Shown in pieces: positions 12,320 to 16,217 of a stretch of 16,217 nt of DNA. Both the position numbers and the translations under genes were made by a program. Origin of the DNA: Bacteroidota bacterium (GTDB taxonomy: Bacteria; Bacteroidota; Bacteroidia; Bacteroidales; PUMT01); the NCBI GenBank assembly GCA_003567115.1, contig PXAP01000358.1, positions 1-16,217 of the forward strand, read 5' to 3'. How positions within the stretch are numbered: the first letter of the stretch is position 1; each line of letters starts with the position of its first letter. Under the pieces are notes generated by a model that had not been told where the DNA came from, made no database searches, and saw only the letters and a list, made by a program, of their open reading frames with translations.

Positions 12320-15094
12320 TCAGTATACGGCATAATTGTACAAAAAGTTATCCCCCGCACCAACAATAAGACTATAATGTTCCTGCTGGGGTTGCATAAA
12401 GCCTATAGTAAAACCGGATCTGCCTGTAAGGGGGAAACCGTTGCAGATATCACCTCCCGAATCAAGCAGAAAGATCTGCTCTGAACTGCCCGATACTGCC
12501 CCCAGCCTCCTGTCGGTGGCTGAAAAATAATAGTAGGCAGGAGGATGGTCTATAGCCACGGGAAATTCATGGCTGAAAACAGGGAGTCCATCCCTTCGGT
12601 ACACATCCATACGGTTATTGTCAATAAAAATATATTCCCTGTATCCGTCAGCGTTAACATCCCGGAAATCAAAAAAATGATCTGATGAATAGTCGCCCGT
12701 CTCTGTTACCCCGGTTGTACCGTCAAAGCCTATATGCCATACCCTGCCAAGGGTATCGGTAAGGACCAGCCGGGGATCCGATTCGGGGGTTCTTCCCTCG
12801 AAAGCAATGCCGTTACGGGCAGAAACGGGAAATACTTTATCAGGTCTTACCCTGATGTTACCCCGGCGGTCAAGGATATAAACCCGTTGCCTGTCAGCCA
12901 TTACAATATAATCCCTGCCACCGGCCCGGTAATGTTTTATCTCCTGCTCAATGTTATGTTCACTGCCTGCAAAGTTCCATCCGGTTACAATATTGCCCTC
13001 TTTGGAGCGCACCTCCACCGATTTATCCTCACAGGCAACAAAGATCCTGTAATTCTTATCATTATCGTAGTCAAAAAGAGATATGCCATTGGTGGCGGGT
13101 GAGGGAAGGCGGACCGGATACCGTTCCACATCATTCCCGTTCCGGTCAACTAAAAATATCTGTTCCCTGGTATTGAAAAGCATCTGAAGACGGTTATTAT
13201 CATAATAATCGATCTGGTACACATTTCCCATTATCTTCCCCGGAAGGGGTCTTTTCCACAGTATCCGGCCTGCCCTGTTAATCAGGTATATGTTATTGCC
13301 GGCATCCTGGACAAAGATCTCGCTTTCGCCTGTATTATGGTTAACCATCAGAAGAGGTTTGAAGTCTGTTACCGTATCGAGCAGGGTCTGCCACTCGGTG
13401 CCGGGTTCTTCGATTATGCGGGGCGAATATTTAAGATAGATATTGTTGTATATCATATCCCTCCCGGTGCTGAACTGCATTGACAGAACCTGGAATTTTC
13501 TGAACGACTCAATATGTTCGGTGAGATTATCGGAAAGCTCCTTCCGGAAAAAGGTTGTTAACAAACCGGCCGAGCGGGCAACATTTGAGTAAAAAAAGAA
13601 ATTGCCCTTTGATACCCGGAACTCCGAAAACTCCCTGAAACGGCTGTCGGCACTCATTGTCTGATTAAGCACATTGGCATGAATAAACCCGGAGAGCCCA
13701 TCTACCGACTCCCCGAAAACCAGGTAATTTCCCACGAAAGTATAATAAGCGGTGCCGGTCATCCCAAAGACCCTTCCAAACAGAATTTCGCCGGTGTCCG
13801 GGAAAGGGAAGCGGTAGATATCAAAGGAGGTTTCACTGTCCACCCGGTAAACCTCCCTGTAGGATTCCTCGCTGCTTCCAGTGATCCCGGCATGGTGCTT
13901 CAGCATCCCTTGCAGTGTTTCTGCGGCCAGAGACCTGCTTACTGTTTTCATAAGCAAAAAGGATTCTCCTTTTTCTCCGGGCTCTTCCCAGTTATTCATC
14001 ACCACGGCAGCCTCCCCTTCCATGAATGAATGAAAAGCTTCGGCAGGATCAGAGCCGGTGAGCCGGATGAAATCCTCCTTCATCTTTTTGTGCCGGGCCA
14101 GCCTGTTGCCGGACTCAAGCCGGTAAAGGTAACTGTTGTAAAAATCATCGATATCGCTCAGTCCCACAGCCACAAATGCAGAAGAATTACCGGGAATTAC
14201 GGTTTCCACGGTAATTGACCTGGGAGACTGTCCCATGAACAGATCCAGGTAATTGTTTTCCTCCACGGCAGTAAATGAAAACCCGTTCAGCAGCAAGGCA
14301 TCATCACGCATATGCAGATCCATTTCCGCCCAGTTTGCAAGGTCAGAGAAACCGCTCAGCAGGTTTTTACTTTCACCTTCAGTAAAAGATGAAATATACC
14401 GCGGGAAATGCCGGAGATTAACAGAGATATTGGCATCAACATCTCTGCCGCTTGTGGCCAGCACCTTTTGAAAAGCCTGATCATCATGTATATTTTCCCC
14501 CCGGTCAAGCTGATCCAGTGCGTTTTCAATCAAAAGTGAAGAGAAGCTCAGGATAAACAAACCGTCGCTTACTGTCCATGCCAGATCCCCTGTCTCCCTG
14601 TCCCGGTGAAAAGAGGCGTCATATATCCTTGAGCGATTATAAATACGCTCACTCACAAGAGCCTTGCCGGAAAGCAGATCCTGCATCAGATCATTATATA
14701 TCTTTTTTTCCCGCGCCAGGGAGAGTGACAAATAAAAGACAGCATCATACTTATCCCTTCCTGACGTATGAATGGAAAAACAGAGACTTTTTTCTGCAAC
14801 CAGCTCATAGGCCGACCGGTTGTTTGCCAAAAGCGAATCCAGAAACAATGCCCCTGATATTAATTTTCTGCTGTTAAGAACCGTTTCCAGTTCTGTCCAG
14901 AAATCCGAACCGCTTTTTATTTCCGGCAAAAAACCGGCAAGATTTTTTGTGCGGACAATCAGGGCAGCATCGCCGGTCACCGCTTCAAAGGGATCGGTCC
15001 CCGCCACAAATCCTTTTTGAAGATAAAAATAGCCCCCGATCAAAAATGCCAAAGCAGCCAGTGCAATGGAAATCAGTACAATCCTTTTAAACAT
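12320..15094 (-). CDS. Membrane-anchored DUF3352-like protein with C-terminal propeller-like repeats
   Basis: This 924-residue protein has one N-terminal membrane anchor (ISIALAALAFLIGGYFYL, about 8-25) and a large extracytoplasmic part. Residues about 35-570 resemble DUF3352-type proteins: DAALIVRTKNLAGFLPEI, FSIHTSGRDKYDAVFYLSLS and SSAFVAVGLSDIDDFYNSYL segments, repeated as two similar halves. Residues about 580-924 contain repeats in which a 'D-x-D/N' loop precedes strands ending in hhh-D-R-x-G: NNIYLINRAGRILWKR, QIFLVDRNGNDVERY, SVEVRSKEGNIVTGW, RVYILDRRGNIRVR and QIFLLDSGGDICNGF. One copy holds DVNADGYREYIF (about 808-820), an FG-GAP/calcium-loop-like motif. This indicates a beta-propeller. 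Function unknown; it may monitor or bind an envelope ligand. The gene stands 270 bases from the lipoprotein gene and is divergent from the KAS III gene. Confidence 0.75.
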   Translation of the reverse strand: MFKRIVLISIALAALAFLIGGYFYLQKGFVAGTDPFEAVTGDAALIVRTKNLAGFLPEIKSGSDFWTELETVLNSRKLISGALFLDSLLANNRSAYELVAEKSLCFSIHTSGRDKYDAVFYLSLSLAREKKIYNDLMQDLLSGKALVSERIYNRSRIYDASFHRDRETGDLAWTVSDGLFILSFSSLLIENALDQLDRGENIHDDQAFQKVLATSGRDVDANISVNLRHFPRYISSFTEGESKNLLSGFSDLANWAEMDLHMRDDALLLNGFSFTAVEENNYLDLFMGQSPRSITVETVIPGNSSAFVAVGLSDIDDFYNSYLYRLESGNRLARHKKMKEDFIRLTGSDPAEAFHSFMEGEAAVVMNNWEEPGEKGESFLLMKTVSRSLAAETLQGMLKHHAGITGSSEESYREVYRVDSETSFDIYRFPFPDTGEILFGRVFGMTGTAYYTFVGNYLVFGESVDGLSGFIHANVLNQTMSADSRFREFSEFRVSKGNFFFYSNVARSAGLLTTFFRKELSDNLTEHIESFRKFQVLSMQFSTGRDMIYNNIYLKYSPRIIEEPGTEWQTLLDTVTDFKPLLMVNHNTGESEIFVQDAGNNIYLINRAGRILWKRPLPGKIMGNVYQIDYYDNNRLQMLFNTREQIFLVDRNGNDVERYPVRLPSPATNGISLFDYDNDKNYRIFVACEDKSVEVRSKEGNIVTGWNFAGSEHNIEQEIKHYRAGGRDYIVMADRQRVYILDRRGNIRVRPDKVFPVSARNGIAFEGRTPESDPRLVLTDTLGRVWHIGFDGTTGVTETGDYSSDHFFDFRDVNADGYREYIFIDNNRMDVYRRDGLPVFSHEFPVAIDHPPAYYYFSATDRRLGAVSGSSEQIFLLDSGGDICNGFPLTGRSGFTIGFMQPQQEHYSLIVGAGDNFLYNYAVY

Positions 15095-15138
15095 AGGCTG
15101 AAAAAATTACAGTTAGGAACAGATCTCTCCCCGGCCAG

Positions 15139-15146
15139 CAAAAATA
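15139..15146 (-). promoter_or_regulatory. Candidate -7 element for the DUF3352-propeller gene
   Basis: On the - strand TATTTTTG (complement of 15139-15146) matches TAnnTTTG exactly, 45 bases upstream of the gene start. No TTTG-like -33 element lies at the usual 19-21 nt distance, where one arm of a 12-bp inverted repeat (15158-15169) is found instead. Confidence 0.25.
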
Positions 15147-15157
15147 CAATTTTTAAT

Positions 15158-15254
15158 ATGTAAAATTATCAGCCCCTCCCGCCAATAAAACCTGAAAAAT
15201 CGATTTATTATCAACAAGCCGGTAACAGATTAAAAAAGATTAATAATTTTACAT
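15158..15254. repeat. 12-bp inverted repeat with arms 73 bases apart
   Basis: ATGTAAAATTAT (15158-15169) recurs exactly as its reverse complement ATAATTTTACAT (15243-15254). The arms lie in the divergent region between the DUF3352-like gene and the KAS III gene, one arm near each promoter zone. It could be a pair of binding sites or chance in AT-rich DNA. Confidence 0.5.
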
Positions 15255-15258
15255 CGCC

Positions 15259-15277
15259 AAATCAATGGTATTGATTT
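15259..15277. promoter_or_regulatory. Operator-like palindrome upstream of KAS III gene
   Basis: AAATCAATGGTATTGATTT consists of two perfect 8-bp arms around a 3-base centre, ending 29 bases before the ATG at 15307. It would sit in the spacer of a possible promoter whose -7-like element is the TAATTTTTG at 15279-15287 (one extra T relative to consensus). Spacing and symmetry fit a dimeric repressor site; the regulator is unknown. Confidence 0.45.
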
Positions 15278-15306
15278 ATAATTTTTGTAAAAACCAACCA
15301 CTAACC

Positions 15307-16217
15307 ATGGATTTTTTAAATACCGTCATAACAGGCACAGGAAGTTATATACCCACTAAAAAGATCTCCAACTCAGAATTTACCCGTCAGATATTCTTTG
15401 AAAAAGACAAGAGCAGAATAGACAGTCCGGGTGAGTTGGTAGTGGACAAGTTCAGGGACATTACCGGTATAGCTGAAAGAAGGTGGGTTACCCAGGATCA
15501 GAACAACTCGGACATAGCAGCCATTGCCGGCGAAAAAGCTATAAGCTCTGCCGGCATTGATCCTGAAAGCATTGATTATATTATTGTTGCCCATAATTTC
15601 GGAGATGTGATCAAGGGATCAATCCAGTCGGATATACTTCCCTGCCTTGCGGCAAGGGTCAAGAACAAACTGGGTATCAATAATCCATCCTGCGTGGCAT
15701 ATGACATAGTTTTCGGCTGTCCCGGCTGGATCCAGGGGGTGATACATGCCGATTCCTTTATTCGTACGCAACTTGCAAAGCGTTGCCTTATTATAGGTTC
15801 GGAAACCCTTTCCAGGGTGGTGGACAAGTACGACCGTGATACCATGATCTTTTCAGACGGAGCAGGGGCAGCCATAGTAGAGGGGGTCAGGTCCGGAAAA
15901 AAGAGCGGCTTTCTTGCTTCCGCGGCAGTGTCACACACCACCCGGGAAGCCTATTATCTCTACCTCGGGCAGTCCAATGCCCCCGACTGCAATCCTGATG
16001 TCCGTTATATCAAGATGGACGGCAGGAAAATCTATGAATACTCCATATCCAATGTACCCCAGGCGATGAAAGCCGCCCTCGACAAATCGGGTATACCCGT
16101 CGGTGAGGTTAAAAAGCTTCTTATCCACCAGGCCAACGAGAAGATGGACGAGGCTATTGTCCGCAGGTTTTTCAGGCTGTACAATCTCAAGCCCGAAAAA
16201 CCTGCGGACAATAGCCT
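15307..16217 (+). CDS. Beta-ketoacyl-ACP synthase III (FabH-like), 3' truncated by window end
   Basis: Frame opens at ATG 15307 and runs uninterrupted off the right edge, giving 303 residues of an expected ~350. Thiolase-fold features: an N-terminal ITGTGSYIPTKKISN strand-turn, an ITGIAERRWV segment (52-61), the active-site Cys138 in DIVFGCPGWIQG, the SETLSR block, MIFSDGAGAAIVEG (about 180-193), and catalytic His274 in LLIHQANEKMDEAI. The third catalytic residue, the Asn of the GN motif, would lie beyond the edge. KAS III enzymes condense an acyl-CoA with malonyl-ACP. The ~25-residue insertion after position 30 (FFEKDKSRIDSPGELVVDKF) is more like the secondary Bacteroidota FabH homologues than housekeeping FabH, so the acyl substrate is uncertain. 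It is divergent from the DUF3352-like gene. The last 67 bases form a large inverted repeat, so the final 10-20 residues should be treated with care. Confidence 0.88.
   Translation, partial: MDFLNTVITGTGSYIPTKKISNSEFTRQIFFEKDKSRIDSPGELVVDKFRDITGIAERRWVTQDQNNSDIAAIAGEKAISSAGIDPESIDYIIVAHNFGDVIKGSIQSDILPCLAARVKNKLGINNPSCVAYDIVFGCPGWIQGVIHADSFIRTQLAKRCLIIGSETLSRVVDKYDRDTMIFSDGAGAAIVEGVRSGKKSGFLASAAVSHTTREAYYLYLGQSNAPDCNPDVRYIKMDGRKIYEYSISNVPQAMKAALDKSGIPVGEVKKLLIHQANEKMDEAIVRRFFRLYNLKPEKPADNS
16151..16217. repeat. 28-bp near-perfect inverted repeat at the right edge
   Basis: The left arm 16151-16178 begins AGGCTATTGTCCGCAGG, and the right arm 16190-16217 ends CCTGCGGACAATAGCCT. The arms match in 27 of 28 positions with an 11-base loop (16179-16189). 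The right arm ends on the last base of the window. It lies inside the KAS III coding frame. Confidence 0.95.

Noticed and set aside
12130..12369. 79-codon + strand open frame
   Set aside because: It runs into the opposite-strand 924-residue gene, has no family resemblance and no promoter-like signal; likely spurious.
15576..15941. 121-codon - strand open frame opposite the KAS III gene
   Set aside because: Antisense shadow: the + frame carries the conserved Cys, His and thiolase motifs.

Overview
The window is ordinary chromosomal DNA from a Bacteroidota bacterium, most likely a Bacteroidales/Marinilabiliales-type organism. Evidence: the end of a GldM gene followed by GldN (type IX secretion/gliding core), a DUF4834 + YfhO pair, a DUF5723 outer-membrane protein, and several upstream sequences resembling the Bacteroidota promoter (TTTG, about 19-21 nt, TAnnTTTG) with no clear Shine-Dalgarno sites. 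I see no insertion sequence, phage gene, CRISPR array, rRNA or convincing tRNA.

Layout: (1) 1-1341, + strand: 3' part of gldM and complete gldN, closed by a bidirectional hairpin terminator shared with the convergent manC. (2) 1525-2616, - strand: GDP-mannose pyrophosphorylase. (3) 2945-4440, + strand: an MlaE-type permease and MlaF-type ATPase overlapping by ATGA, a lipid-transport ABC core without an adjacent MCE protein. A 22-bp perfect palindrome lies where mlaF meets the convergent Nim-like flavin protein. (4) 4464-7937, - strand: Nim-like FMN split-barrel protein, YfhO-family polytopic membrane protein and small DUF4834 membrane protein. YfhO carries a 30-bp minisatellite, and a 49-bp-period tandem repeat follows it. 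(5) 8347-12049, - strand: a lipoprotein followed by a DUF5723 barrel. (6) 12320-15094, - strand: a 924-residue membrane-anchored protein with a DUF3352-like N-terminal part and a propeller-like C-terminal part. (7) 15307-end, + strand: a ketoacyl-ACP synthase III (FabH-like) gene cut by the window end, with an operator-like palindrome before it.

Nearly every gene concerns the cell envelope: protein secretion (GldM/N), nucleotide-sugar supply (ManC), lipid traffic (MlaEF), a possible GT-C glycosyltransferase (YfhO), outer-membrane/lipoprotein partners (DUF5723 pair) and fatty-acid or related acyl chemistry (KAS III). I find no strong case for a wholly new system. The least understood parts are the lipoprotein-DUF5723 pair and the DUF3352-propeller protein. 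The most striking pieces of DNA structure are a 28-bp near-perfect inverted repeat exactly at the right end, the palindromes at 4444-4465 and 15259-15277, and the repeats in and behind yfhO.
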